NCBI GenBank assembly: GCA_039000515.1
Contig: JBCFYV010001001.1
Coordinates: forward strand, 16,843,666 to 16,907,665
Length of the DNA stretch: 64,000 nt
From: Timema cristinae
Taxonomy: Eukaryota; Arthropoda; Insecta; Phasmatodea; Timematidae
Direction of reading: 5' to 3'
Below are positions 45,200-57,015 of the stretch, piece by piece. The translations under genes were made by a program, and so were the position numbers. Under the pieces are notes generated by a model. The model saw only the letters and a program-made list of their open reading frames with translations, was not told the origin of the DNA and did no database searches. Numbering within the stretch: position 1 is the stretch's first letter; each line of letters starts with the position of its first letter.

Positions 45200-46066
45200 A
45201 TTTATAGTCTAGTGTCATTTATTTTAAACTCTGCCGACGATTAAATTGTGATGTCTAGGAAAATAATCGTTTGAACGCTGTAGAAACCGTGACCTATGTC
45301 ACTACAAACTAGCCTGCTTGTTACATAACATCGATATCAGTTGTGACATAAAACTTTGGGTGGATGATCGATCACCTTTCGAGTCCCTACGTTTGTAAAA
45401 CGATTCTAAACTATTTTCATAAGCAGGGTCCGATTTAGAATAGGAAGACACTTTTATGACTTTAAAGAAAATTGTAGTTGAACAATTTTCATGTGTGTAC
45501 ACCTCAAATCATTTGATTTGCAGTTGTTACAGTTGATGGACAGTTTCGATATATCTTCTATGTTAATAAAATGAAGAGTTTGTCTGTATTGGGCATTGCG
45601 CGATATTTTATGCCCTCAGAGGGCTGACATTTTAAAATAATATTAGTATCCCCTGTATGCAAACATGTGTACCTCGAAGCTTGAATTTTAAAATTTTTAG
45701 TATATATTTCTTTTATTCATTAAAAACTGAGTCGGAGGAAATAAATTGAGAGATTAATTTTCTCTTTGTTCTAAGCAACTAAACTTCATGGAATCGCTAC
45801 TTGTAACCTCTCCTGGTAGGCCGCTGTGGACCACCATTAGTCCGAGGACCACACTTTGAGGAACATTGATCTAGATACTAGGGCTCTGTGTGTATTTTTA
45901 ATAGTAATGGCCGAGTTAATTAGTTTGTAAATCGTCTACTGATATAACCTATGTCTTTATACAGCTACCATATAAATTTGTAGTGTGACGCTAATTAACA
46001 CGATGAATATTATTATTATCAAACACGTCTTAACTAGTTTGTATCCGAATAATAGAGCGATACCCG
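45200..46066. other. No gene; one repeat unit and a possible hAT end
   Basis: A dispersed unit (see 42956-43265) lies at about 45560-45705. At about 45838-45873, reversed, CAATGTTCCTCAAAGTGTGG plus TCC resembles a hAT terminus. Confidence 0.35.
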
Positions 46067-46303
46067 CTTCAGTGGCCGCATGGTCTAAGTTGCTACTCTC
46101 ACGTTGGGCCAGACCGCCGATGAAAGGGAGATCAAAGCTCGAATACGGTCGGGTGTATAGAATTTTTGTTTTCAAAATTGTTTCCCACTCTTCCTCCAAG
46201 CAAATACGGATACATTTCTTCTTAATATAGCCTTCCTAATTGCTAAAACCATTAGCGTAGTTAGTAAATAACCTGAACGGGTAGTAGGATGCGGTGCTAA
46301 AAT
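46067..46303 (+). mobile_element. SINE-3 copy
   Basis: The head CGCTTCAGTGGCCGCATGG, a degraded B-box and the tail ACCTGAACGGGTAGTAGGAT / GCGGTGCTAAAA are present. Confidence 0.7.
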
Positions 46304-46433
46304 ATATATATAGAGCTCCACTTTTGTTATCCTCACTACAAAATGTTGTGAAAGTTACCCATGTGAGGCATCTCCACGTGTGGCTTGGTGGCGGATTGTG
46401 CTCTCATGAGTCGGGACGTTCATTTACAAGCCT

Positions 46434-46469
46434 TCACCTTCTGGTATCTTTTTTTTATTATTATTATTA

Positions 46470-46508
<39 letters not shown>

Positions 46509-46798
46509 TAGCACCGCGTCTTACTACCCGTTCGGTTTATAAGCACTTACGCTAATGTGTATTGGTAGGGTGATTGGGAGATGAAATGGAGGACCCACAG
46601 TTTAACGTGGGATCAGAACCACGGCGGAGTCCTGGCATTCCACACATTCACAAGTTGTGATTAATACACGTCTTGTCAGAGGTGAAGGAAGGTTCTGGCA
46701 ATCAGATAAATCTGTGCTGGGGGACCGAGGATTGAACCTCGGACCCCCAGCACAGAAGTCCGACACCTTACCCTTGGACCGACGGGTCACCTTCTGGT
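46434..46798 (-). mobile_element. SINE-1 with 12-bp target-site duplication
   Basis: TCACCTTCTGGT occurs at 46434-46445 and 46787-46798. The tail has grown into (ATT)n at 46459-46508. Head, B-box (GGTTCAATCC reversed) and body are complete. A few bases of the right-hand duplication may belong to the SINE head. Confidence 0.85.
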
Positions 46799-46799
46799 G

Positions 46800-47528
46800 T
46801 TTTACAGTCACTGAAAGTCGGTGGAGGGCCATAGCCATCTATATTCGGATCACTGTACTTACTGTACGCTGCATCTCACAAACTTTATCTCGCTTCTTTA
46901 TCACCAGGATCCGGATATTTATGACATGCCATCTTTTTAATTGGTATCACAGACAATTCTCATGTGTACATGCCTTGTGTCCCTGTTCTCCTGGTTGTGG
47001 AAATATATAATTTATAAGTATTTTTGGTCATTTTAGAATTTTAGTTCATAATTTCTTGGTTTACGTTTTTTTAGAGTATTTTTTTTCCCAAGCAATCCCC
47101 TCACTCTAGTGCACCCGGCTGGCTTCCCATTTCAAGCAATCCCCTCTATTGCACCCGACATTGACAACTCTCAATGGAACACGGGGGTTAGCCGGCAACA
47201 AGAGTCCTTGACTCCGGTAAGCCAGTTGGAGACTTCATAGCGAGTCAAAGTCTCAGTCCAAAGAGGGAAATCCTTAAAGCTCTTAAAATGGACAGCTGCA
47301 GATTACATGGTCTGACATGTGAACACATGAAAGAAGACAGTCAGATGAGGTCATTCATTCCCTCTGTGTAGACAGTCGCCTCTTCGTTTCCCTTCTGAAG
47401 GGGGAGGACGGAGTAGGGGGGGGGATGCCCCTAGAAGCTCTTTAAAGTGGCCCTTATCTGGACATTTTTGAGAAATTAGACTCCTCTAGAAGTTATTTGA
47501 AATTGTTCTGTTGTTAGCTGTTTTAAGT
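46800..47528. other. No recognisable feature
   Basis: Intergenic sequence without motif-bearing ORFs. Confidence 0.5.
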
Positions 47529-47791
47529 GGTCCTCTAGATTATTATTATTAGCACCGCGTCTTACTACCCATTCGGGTTATACGCACTTACGCTAATGTG
47601 TAATGATAGGGTGATTGTGAGATGAAATGAAGGACCTACAGTTTAACGTGGAATCCGAACCACGGTGGAGGCCTGGCATTCCCCACATTCACAAGATGTA
47701 TTGTCAGAGGTGAAGGAAGGGTTTGGTTATCAGATAAATCTTTGCCGGGACCGAGGATTGAACCCCGGCCGCCAGCATAAGGTCCTCTAGA
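47529..47791 (-). mobile_element. SINE-1 with 11-bp target-site duplication, head lost
   Basis: GGTCCTCTAGA flanks it at 47529-47539 and 47781-47791. The copy reaches only as far as the B-box region (GATTGAACCCCGG) and then stops. Confidence 0.85.
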
Positions 47792-48405
47792 AATTATTTG
47801 AATTTGGATGCCTCTAGAAGCTATTTAATGTGTTCCTTTCATAGCGAATTTTTGAAATTTGGATGTCTCTAGAAGCTATTTGGAATTTGACGCAAAACCA
47901 TCCATCCTTTAGCTCCATATTCTAAAATATCAGAGGGAAGTGAAATAATCTTGAGGGAGAGTGGGAGAATTTATTCCAGAGGGGGTGGGGGGGGCAATCC
48001 CCCTTGTCTCCCTTCTGTCCCGCCGCCACTTATTTTGAAACGTACCAATGTAAAAAAAAAAAGTTAACCCACTACTGTCACCTTCTGGCACTGACTTGTT
48101 ACCTTGTCTATTAACCGGCGTGTTGATGGAAGAGACATATGGATTCGGTCATGTCGGTTAGGAATCCAGCCTTGGGGAGCCGGATAATGTGAGAGTTGAG
48201 CTCAGAATATAACACCTCCAAAAATACTAGGCCATCATCACACTCGTCTGATAAAAGACATAAGGCGTGTGTTTATACATGATTGGTTTTATTCTTATCT
48301 CTCTTTCTCACTCGCTATTTCATACAGAAAGTTAAATTAATGTCCTTGAAACAAATTTCTTAGATTTTTAAAAAAACCATTAATTGAATTTTTCACTTAT
48401 TGTTA

Positions 48406-48439
<34 letters not shown>

Positions 48440-48839
48440 CATTAAAGGCCTTTCAATATTCTGTAAATAATTTGGTTATTTATTCTAATTTATTTACAAA
48501 GTTGGCAACATTTTTGTATTTGATTTTCGAAATTAAGTGAGCTCCTCAGATTTATCTGTGCATCTCCTTCCAAAAATATTCTACTATTTTATTTCCCTAT
48601 ATGTTTTATTCTATTTATTTAATCTAAGGTTAAAAAGCTTGGCTTTTATATCTAGTGACGAGGACTGGCAGTTGGCAAGCATTGCGCTCCGGGTGGGGTT
48701 TATTTATTGTGTTTATTATTGTCCCTCCCTTCTTCCCTTTCTCTACATCAGCACTCGTTATATCATCAAGAAGGCCTTGATATATTTGACCTCGACCATC
48801 TCTAGCCTCTAGGATACGGCTCTAATCTTGGTATACGGA

Positions 48840-49110
48840 ATACAACACGTCATGGCACCATGACATTTATGTGAGCGAAACCATGTCTAGTAACTGGTAT
48901 AGCGATTTCAATACGTCATGGCACCTTTATGTATCTTATACTCTACCATCTATAGTCTTTAGGATACGGCTCAAGTCTAATAGAGGTTAATCCATCCAAC
49001 ACGTCATGGCACCTTGATATATCTAACACCACTATGCCTAGCCTCAAAGATAGGCTTACTATAATAATAAATAATAATAATATAAGGAGTTCAAAACGTT
49101 ATAGACACCT
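48840..49110. repeat. Imperfect tandem repeat, ~70-90-bp unit
   Basis: The word AACACGTCATGGCACC and relatives recur at about 48844, 48911, 48998 and 49094. CTAGGATACGGCTC-like words lie between them. The flanking 47800-48840 shows an (ATT)n run at about 48408-48440 and no gene. Confidence 0.6.
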
Positions 49111-49111
49111 T

Positions 49112-49114
<3 letters not shown>

Positions 49115-49191
<77 letters not shown>
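49115..49191. repeat. (AT)n microsatellite, 77 bp
   Basis: An uninterrupted AT repeat just upstream of a SINE-1. Confidence 0.95.
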
Positions 49192-49196
<5 letters not shown>

Positions 49197-49210
49197 ATTA
49201 ACACACTAAA

Positions 49211-49510
49211 TAATAAAAACTTAGGTGACCTGGTGGTCTAGGGGTAGGGTGTCTGACTTCTGTGCTGGGGTCCGGGGTTCAATCCTCGGTCCCGGCACAG
49301 ATTTATCTGATCACCAAACCCTTCCTTCATCTTTGACAAGACGTGTATTAATCACAACTTGTGAATGTGTGGAATGACAGGCCTCCACCGTGGTTCGGAT
49401 CCCACGTTAAACTATAGGTCCTCCATTTCATCTCACAATCACCCTACCATTACATATTAGCGTAATTGTGGGTAGCAAGACGTTATGCTAATAATAATAA
49501 TAAAACTTAT
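49211..49510 (+). mobile_element. SINE-1, full-length copy
   Basis: The head GGTGACCTGGTGGTCTAGGG starts at 49224. The tail lacks the CCCGAAC half-hairpin (GTGGGTAGCAAGACG). The flanks AATAAAAACTTA and AATAAAACTTA look like a target duplication with one indel. Confidence 0.8.
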
Positions 49511-49727
49511 CTGATGTGATGAGGACAATAAAAAGGAAATGCATAAGTATACGCCTAATTAAAGAATAGAAAACCACTCTCGGGTATAATACACCAAATC
49601 TATTACACGACAAATTAAATCGAAACGTGTTTTTTTTAATTTTCTTTATTCTTAACTTGACAAAAGCAAAATTATGGTGTTGAGCAAAATAGTTTTTTAA
49701 CTTTATAAAAATTTTCTTTTACTCTAC

Positions 49728-49972
49728 CTGCTTCAGTGTTTACATGGTCTAAGGCGCTACTCTCACAGTAGATTAGACTGCCGATGACGAGTAGATTAAG
49801 GTTCAATCTCGTCTGGGTGTACTAAGGGTGGATTTCCAAAGTGGTTTTTCACCCTCCCTCCACTTAAATACGGGTATACTTCCTATAAATATAACCTTCC
49901 TTATCCCTAAAACTATTAGCGTAATTATTACATAAGGGTAGTAGGGCTTAATACGTGATGCTAAAAATATCA
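49728..49972 (+). mobile_element. SINE-3 copy, shared tail decayed
   Basis: CTGCTTCAGTGTTTACATGG, TCTAAGGCGCTACTCTC, B-box AAGGTTCAATCTC, and a decayed tail (ACGTGATGCTAAAA). Confidence 0.65.
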
Positions 49973-50109
49973 ACTCGGAGGTAAGGTTCCTTGCACTAGC
50001 GCTGTTCAATTCGAAATATTGTTTTCTCTAACTAAAAAAAAGTACTTTTAGTAGTAGTTGGTTAAAAAAAACAATATCAATGGTTATAATACCACCTATT
50101 CGGTTGGAA

Positions 50110-50400
50110 AACAAGACATCACTCCAAAAACAGTAGTATCTTGCAAAAAAAATACTGTCCTCCAAAAAAACAGTACCATCCTGCAAAAAAAATAAAAATA
50201 TAATAGGACTTTACTTTCCTGCAAAAAAAAAACAGTAGGTCTACTGTCCTGCAAAAAAAAGTACTCTGCAGAGTAACAATACTGTCCTGCAAAAAAAAGT
50301 ACTATCCTACAAAAAACAGTACTATTCTGCAAACAAATAGTAAGCTATCCTGCAAATTAAAGTACTATCTTACAAAACAAATACTATCATGCAAAAAGAG
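50110..50400. repeat. Degenerate short tandem repeat rich in CTGCAAAAAAA
   Basis: About ten spaced copies of ACTATCCTGCAAAAAAA-like units of roughly 20-30 bp. Frames read through it on the minus strand are repeat artefacts. Confidence 0.7.
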
Positions 50401-51099
50401 TTCTAACCTACTAAAAATAACACTAATTATGAGCACACTATCTATAGACTATATATATCTTTTAGTTTCCCTTATAACCCATCTTAGGTCCTTGTATCAA
50501 GAGTTCATCACGTTATTCCACCCTGATATCTGACCTCCATATCTGAAATACAACGCCATGATTGTATTAGCCTTTCATCTGATTGGGTTAACTGGATGGC
50601 AAAAGCAGCCTCGGTATCTAAAAAAGAAAATGTACTTTTAAGTTATTCTATGTTGAGATCATGACCCAAAATAAACGGTATGACACAATCGCACAAAGTT
50701 TCTCATATTGTGTATTAAAGCTTCGAAGATAATTTTCTAAAATAGGTTATTAGTATACTACCCTTAAATATGTTTTCCTCATAGAAACAAACACGCCATC
50801 TTGTTAATCACAACAATCACTCTATCTATTTAATTTTTAAACCAAATTGTTAAAATATTTTTACCAAAATTCTAATTTTCAAAAATAAATATTTGTAAGC
50901 CACACTAGCATTATTTGTTAGTTGTAAAAATAAAAACGTATTCTCATTTATCATGAAAAACTATTCCACGTTCCTATTTTGAATTCAATCTTCAAGGTTA
51001 ATTTCGAAAAAAAAATCTATAATTTATCCTAAGTAAACTAACCTTAAATTAATTTATTTTATATAAATAAAGGCATATTATTATTATTATTATTGATAA
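50401..51099. other. No recognisable feature
   Basis: AT-rich DNA with no supported ORF. A faint AACCAAATTGTTAAAA word links it to repeat R. Confidence 0.45.
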
Positions 51100-51900
51100 T
51101 GTAAAACTGATATCAATTTTAAGCCAAATCCTTATAGCACTTTTAAAAATAATTGAAGTTTCAAAAATCATTCATTATTAAACGACCCTTTATCGAATTT
51201 TTACCCAAACCCAAGTATACAGGGTTATTTGTCATGTTAAACACTCCCGAGATACCCATTTGGAACCAAATTGTTATGACAATTTCTTAAATCTTTCACG
51301 TTTTTCAAAAATCAGTCTTCAGTTGACTACTCATAAATAATGTTTAGCCCTCTTTCCTCCCCCACACCCCCCAAAAAAGTATGCACTGTTATTTGTCATG
51401 TCAAATACTCCCCAGATACCCATTTGGAACCAAATTGTTAAAGCTATTTTAAAATATTTCAAGTTTTTGAAAAATCATTCATCAGTAAACTACCCATAAA
51501 TGAACTTTTAGGCCAAAAACAAACTTACATTGTTATATGTTATACCACCCAATCTTGAGATATACAATTTAAACAAAATTGTTTGAGAAATCTTCTAAAC
51601 ATTTTGAATTTAAAAAAAAATCACTCTTAGGTAAGTAAGCTACCCTTGATTTGAGGGCTATGTTCAAAATCAAAAAATTTCCTGAGGTATAATCTTACAA
51701 AATCTAAATATCAAGTTTGAGCAAAATCTATCAAACCGTTTTGGAACCGTTACTAGAGACGAACAGATAGATAGACAAGGGGACACACAGAATTGTAAAA
51801 TCCCCCTTTTCGGGTTCGTGTTCACATAAAACGTAAAGATTGGTCATAATCTCAAGATTGAATTTTTTCACAATCACAATACTTTATCTTTATATGATAA
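51100..51900 (+). repeat. Dispersed repeat R, copy 3, with internal ~150-bp tandem units
   Basis: About four units are marked by GGAACCAAATTGTTA, GTTATTTGTCATGT and AGATACCCATTTGG (units beginning near 51125, 51262, 51428 and 51572). The end AATCACAATACTTTATC matches the other R copies. It contains no ORF. Confidence 0.6.
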
Positions 51901-52261
51901 AATAAAACAAGTATTTTATCAGCAAAACAATTTAATATGTTTTCTTGTTCGCTAATATTCATAAAACAACATTAACAATGATTTTATTTGGTTCTTCACT
52001 TAAAAACAATAATAACCTGTCTTTGTGCCAAGAAAGTTGGTTCCCGGATCCTTATGTTTTTAGTTATTAAGTTAAAAAAAAGAACTTTAAGAAAATAAAA
52101 ACATATTTTTTGTGGTCAGCAATGATAACATTTTACTATATTATTCGTGTTATTTTACAAGTATCGATAATATCTATCAAAAGTGAGAGTTGTAGATCAC
52201 ATGACTTGACGTATAAATCTATGAAAATTATTTAAGTAGCTTTTATAAATGGCAAAAAAAG
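51901..52261. other. No recognisable feature
   Basis: AT-rich sequence between repeat R and a SINE-2. Confidence 0.5.
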
Positions 52262-52546
52262 TGTTTTATTATCACCCGCCTCGGTGGCGTAGTTGGCTAA
52301 CGCGCTAGTTGTGTTGAGCTCGACTGCTGAGGACGGGGAGATTGAGGTTCGAATCTCGATCGGGTGAACTGAGGTGGTTTTTCCTAAATGGTTTTACACT
52401 CTCCCTCCACGCAAATGCGGGTTCACTTCCTCTAATTCAACCTTCCCAATTCCTAATCTATTAGCGTAATTAGTACTTAGAGCGTATAATCCAAACGGGT
52501 AGAAAGACGTGGTGCTACATAATAATAAAAAAAATGTTTTATTATC
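52262..52546 (+). mobile_element. SINE-2 with 12-bp target-site duplication
   Basis: TGTTTTATTATC flanks it at 52262-52273 and 52535-52546. It is full length: CCGCCTCGGTGGCGTAGTTG head, B-box GAGGTTCGAATCTC, TCCACGCAAATGCGGG body, and tail AACGGGTAGAAAGACG. Confidence 0.92.
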
Positions 52547-52646
52547 TAAATCGAACTGTATTTTCTAAGTTTTAGTATACATTTAGCATTTCAGTATAAT
52601 TTGTTAACTTAATGGGTAAAAATTAAACACATTTTACAATTTGAGT

Positions 52647-52890
52647 ATCACCAATATTATTATTATTAGCACCGCGTCTTACTACCCGTTCGGGTTATAC
52701 GCAATTACGCTAATGTGTAATGGTAGGGTGATTGTGAGATGAAATGGAGGACCTACAGTTTAACGTGGAATCCGAACCACGGTGGAGGCCTGGCATTCCC
52801 CACATTCACAAGATGTCTTGTCAGAGGTGAAGGAAGGGTTTGGTAATCAAATAAATCTTTGCCGGGACCGAGGATTGATCACCAATATTA
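52647..52890 (-). mobile_element. SINE-1 with 13-bp target-site duplication, head lost
   Basis: ATCACCAATATTA is repeated at 52647-52659 and 52878-52890. The insert stops inside the B-box (CCGAGGATTG), almost the same point as the copy at 47529. Confidence 0.92.
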
Positions 52891-53399
52891 ATTAATATGA
52901 AGTATCAAAAGAAAATAATTCATAGATAAATTACTAAAAAATCACTCATGCCACCTTGAAGAACTTGAGAACATTGAAAATTAATATGACGTGATTGACC
53001 ACTTGAATATCCGCCCAAAAAGGGGATTGTTCTATTCTAGTATTAGTCAGGGTAATCAAGAGAGGCTTCACCATTCGGGATACGAGTGGTTCGGCGTCTA
53101 GTATAAGGTAGCACGGCTTTTCGAGTGGCTGAAGATAAAACTATTGTGAACAAATCATGTCTGTCGTGTGTGGAGCGATTGTGACGAAGAGTAATTAACA
53201 CGAGTGTGCCAATCAAGAACGTGGTGATTGCTTTGTGCAACACGTGGCATGCCTCCTCTGATTCACATTTACGAGGGGAGGCCAGCCTCTGGTTACGGCA
53301 AGTTAAACATTTTCTCGTTGACAAATTTGAAATAAACTAGAGGGTTGATTTATCCACGGCAGGGGCAATTTCTGGTTTCCCGCGAGGTCTGTTTTACAC
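52891..53399. other. No recognisable gene
   Basis: The open frame at 53043-53324 (minus, 93 codons) has no family resemblance that I can name. Confidence 0.45.
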
Positions 53400-53971
53400 T
53401 TTTCCTGTTGTTTTTTTTAAATATATTTTTAGATTTTTCAAAGCAGGAGGTAACATTATTTGTGTCCATGGCTATGCCAGGTTATCGGGATTTTTTTTCT
53501 TGAAACTCCGAATCCAAAAAAGTGGTTTTTGACTTTCTGTCTGTTTGTACCTCCAACTAGAGCCTAAACTATTTTAACAATAGGGCTAAAACTTGGTATC
53601 TAGGGTTTTCATAGGGTTGCCCCGAGGTGTTTTTGGAATTGGATATCTAACCCTAAAATTAAGGGTAGTTTACTGAAAGAAAATAAGAGAAAAATGTCGA
53701 TTTCCTCAAAATCGGCTCTAACGATTTTGATTAAATTTCATTTTTAAACATTTATAAATATTCCAAACATAATGGCTTCTCTCAATATTTCGGCAAAATG
53801 AATTAAAGGGCTCCGGTCTGATGCGTAAATTATCTTTTTTTTTTTATAATATCTCCTAAACTTCTTGAGATATGAAATTACTTATCGTTACAAATATGTA
53901 GGTCTCTTTATAATACAAATATTTTATAAGAAGCATATTTTTATAAAACCAATAAATTTTAAGCTATACGT

Positions 53972-54037
<66 letters not shown>
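53400..54037 (+). repeat. Dispersed repeat R, copy 4, ending in a 65-bp (AT)n run
   Basis: It shares TAACCCTAAAATTAAGGGTA and CTTGAGATATGAAATTACTT with other R copies. The (AT)n run (53974-54037) leads into the inverted repeat. Confidence 0.55.
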
Positions 54038-54044
<7 letters not shown>

Positions 54045-54405
54045 GGCAGACGTAATTGCAAATACCACTTTTTAAGGTTTGGGGGGTTTTGAGACGTCGA
54101 CATCCATCAACATTTCAGGTTAGATTTTCTTTTGCGGTCGCAATACTTTTACCTTTTGTGTTCGAAAAGTTAAAATATATATACGTAGATATATATATAT
54201 ATATATATAAAAGTTAAAATATATATACGTAGATATATATATATATATATATATCTACGTATATATATTTTAACTTTTCGAACACAAAAGGTAAAAGTAT
54301 TGCGACCGCAAAAGAAAATCTAACCTGAAATGTTGATGGATGTCGACGTCTCAAAACCCCCCAAACCTTAAAAAGTGGTATTTGCAATTACGTCTGCCTG
54401 TGTGT
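54038..54405. repeat. Perfect inverted repeat: 172-bp arms, 24-bp spacer
   Basis: Arms 54038-54209 and 54234-54405 are identical reverse complements, base for base. A second perfect 70-bp palindrome (54209-54278) overlaps the spacer and right arm. The arm sequence is the terminal part of repeat R (ATTTCAGGTTAGATTTTC, GGTCGCAATACTTTTACC), so two R copies meet head to head. Confidence 0.95.
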
Positions 54406-54700
54406 CTGTTTAAACTTAAAATTAAGAGTATTTTAAGAAAGGGCGAAAAGAGAAAAAACTATTTTCTCAAAATCAACTCAAACGATTTTGATTAATATTA
54501 TAAATAAACTGGCTATTTTCATTTTACCATGAAAATTAATTTTAGGGTACTTTACAGAAGCAAAAACTTCCGTATCTCCGCAACTATTTGAGATACTAAA
54601 TAACTTATCATTGAAAAATTGTAGTACTATTAAAAATAAAAAACTTTTATATGAAATATATTTTTATAAATTGGCAAATATATTAATACAATTTTGTGAG
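54406..54700 (-). repeat. Dispersed repeat R, copy 5 (inverted to copy 4)
   Basis: It contains AATCAACTCAAACGATTTTG, TTTAGGGTACTTTACAGAAG and TTTGAGATACTAAATAACTT. Unlike the palindrome arms, it is clearly diverged from copy 4. Confidence 0.5.
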
Positions 54701-56340
54701 CTTTGTAAAGAGATAATACTTACGTTTTAACGCAATAATTTTCCAATGCCACAGAGTAATTAAATATGAGTAAGTTTTTAAAAGTTGTTGTTTTCCCCTT
54801 AAACCTCTTAGGAGAAATGTTTGTACAACAATGATCTATATTCATTTTAGACTCAATAGTCAATATTTACATTTTTTATTGGTCAAAATTTATAAGAGGA
54901 ATTTGATAGCAATGCGATGGCATGAAGATTTGCGACACCTAATAAAATATCGAAAATTTTAACAGGAAGTTGAAATTTTAAAACGAAGAATTGACCTTTG
55001 TGGACCCAACATTGATATTTTTTATTGGTCCAAACATACAAATGAGGACATTAATTCTTTAAAAACAAAATTATAAAATTTATAACCGGGACTAAAATAA
55101 ATTACATAAGTATAGTGCAATTTATTCTTGGGTTTGCTAGTGTATATTATTTCGTTTCACATATATTACGAGTTTGGAGTAAATATCTCAATTTTCCAAC
55201 AATAGAGCGAGAAAGTCCGTGCGGAGCCCCGTACCATTTATTTATGAATGTTGGTGTTTAATAATAATTATAAATGTATTTCAGTTTCTTTAGCAGCTAG
55301 TATTTTGCCGGATGTTGACATTGAACTTGTCATGAATATAACAACTCTTTAGTCGCACGTGTCTCGTAATTCTCTCTTTTTCTCCTCGCCCACAAAAGTC
55401 GTCTTTTGGATTCTTGTCACTGAACGAGTTAAGCCATTATTCAACAGGTTTATTACATATTTATTAGTTCTCCCACTCCATGTTTAGATGAGGCTGGTAC
55501 CTCAAGTCAATGAAACCTTGGGCGTATTAATATTATTATTCTACTTTCATGCGAGTCCGTGCCTTAATAACACGTCTGCTGATGTCTGTGATTAAAAGTG
55601 TGACTTAAAACTTACACCCCTTTCTCTTGACAGTCATCTTTTATTGTTTTTAAACGCCCAGGGAGCATTTTGTGAACTTTTAAGATGGTTGAAAGGAGAT
55701 TTTTTGTGTATATAAAGCCATGTGGTGTTTTTTGTCTGTACAGAATTTTTCCTTGGTTCCCGATAAGCTGCAAAGCTGAAACTTTGCACACTGATTTACT
55801 TAAAAGAGCGTGCATCTCATGCCACTCAACTCAGTGATACAGTCGGCTCGAAATCGTAGATTTACGCGTACACTATCGCAAGTGGTTCATTTTTGATTAA
55901 ACATTAATGGAGATAAAGAGTAATAGAATCTCCTAGTACAGATCATTTTTTAAATATAAAATTATATTTGGATAAGAGCTGCGTTGTAAAGGCCGTTTTT
56001 GACCATTTTCACAGATGAGCATTGTGCACAAATCTTTATTCTGTCTTAATAGGGACATAATTTACTGTAGTTATTAACAAGAATCTTTGTCTCTTTATCC
56101 CCCTCGTCGCCGCGGAAAATGTTGAGTAATCATTCGGATATGAATGCATTGCATACATTTCTGGCATTTATTTGTCTTTTGTCTTTTATTTTCCCTTTAA
56201 CTTCCTTCCATACCTCGCGAGGCCCGCGAGCAAAGTTGGACCTTCTATGATGAACAAACGCTTTTAGGTGCTGTAATTATCCCCGAAATTATTAATTTTT
56301 TTTTTACAAGGGATACTCAGCACCTCGTTCATGTGGCTAG
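54701..56340. other. Long stretch without recognised features
   Basis: AT-rich intergenic DNA. The frame 55612-55815 (minus, 67 codons) looks protein-like in composition but I cannot place it in a family. Confidence 0.4.
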
Positions 56341-56341
56341 G

Positions 56342-56346
56342 GCTCT

Positions 56347-56423
<77 letters not shown>

Positions 56424-56430
56424 TATTAGG
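56342..56430. repeat. (CT)n passing into (AT)n
   Basis: About 42 bp of CT with one interruption, then about 45 bp of AT. Both strands give spurious frames. Confidence 0.9.
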
Positions 56431-56939
56431 CTCATGAAGTATGACATATATATAAGTAAAAATATTAATCTTGGAAGAAAAAAAATCCGGATAACCTGTC
56501 AGAGCTATCGACACAACTCTCTCTTGAAAAATCTAAAAATTAATAAAAACAACAGGACACTTACCTCAGCGTGAAATCCGAAATTGCGTTTGTCAAGAGA
56601 CATCCAACGTCGTCTCTAACACATTGACTTAATTAGTACGTATGGGTATAATCTGAACAGGTACCTAGTAAGAGAATAGGATAGAAAAAAAAAAGACTTT
56701 CAATAATTATATGTGTAGAAAATAAAACCAAACGCTTCTCACTAATAAATATTTCATTCATTTTGTCAAAAATAGAATTGTAAAAATTAAGGGCATACTG
56801 ACCTTAACTCGCACTCACTTCCACTAAACCGATTACTCGTTGCTGTTTTTATGTCACCAAGTTAGAAAATAAAGTCAATAAATTAATGCAATGATAAAAA
56901 AAAGGTCAGGAATCACAAAGGAAAGATAATAAATTGTAT

Positions 56940-57015
56940 TTATATATATGTGTGTGTATATATATGTGTGTGTATATATATGTGTGTGTGTGTACATATA
57001 TGTATATATACATTT
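56940..57015. repeat. Mixed (GT)/(AT) microsatellite
   Basis: Alternating TATATA and GTGTGTG blocks; a frame that crosses it is an artefact. Confidence 0.85.

Noticed and set aside
55612..55815. 67-codon minus frame with protein-like composition
   Set aside because: It is short and isolated and matches no family I can name; not listed as a gene.
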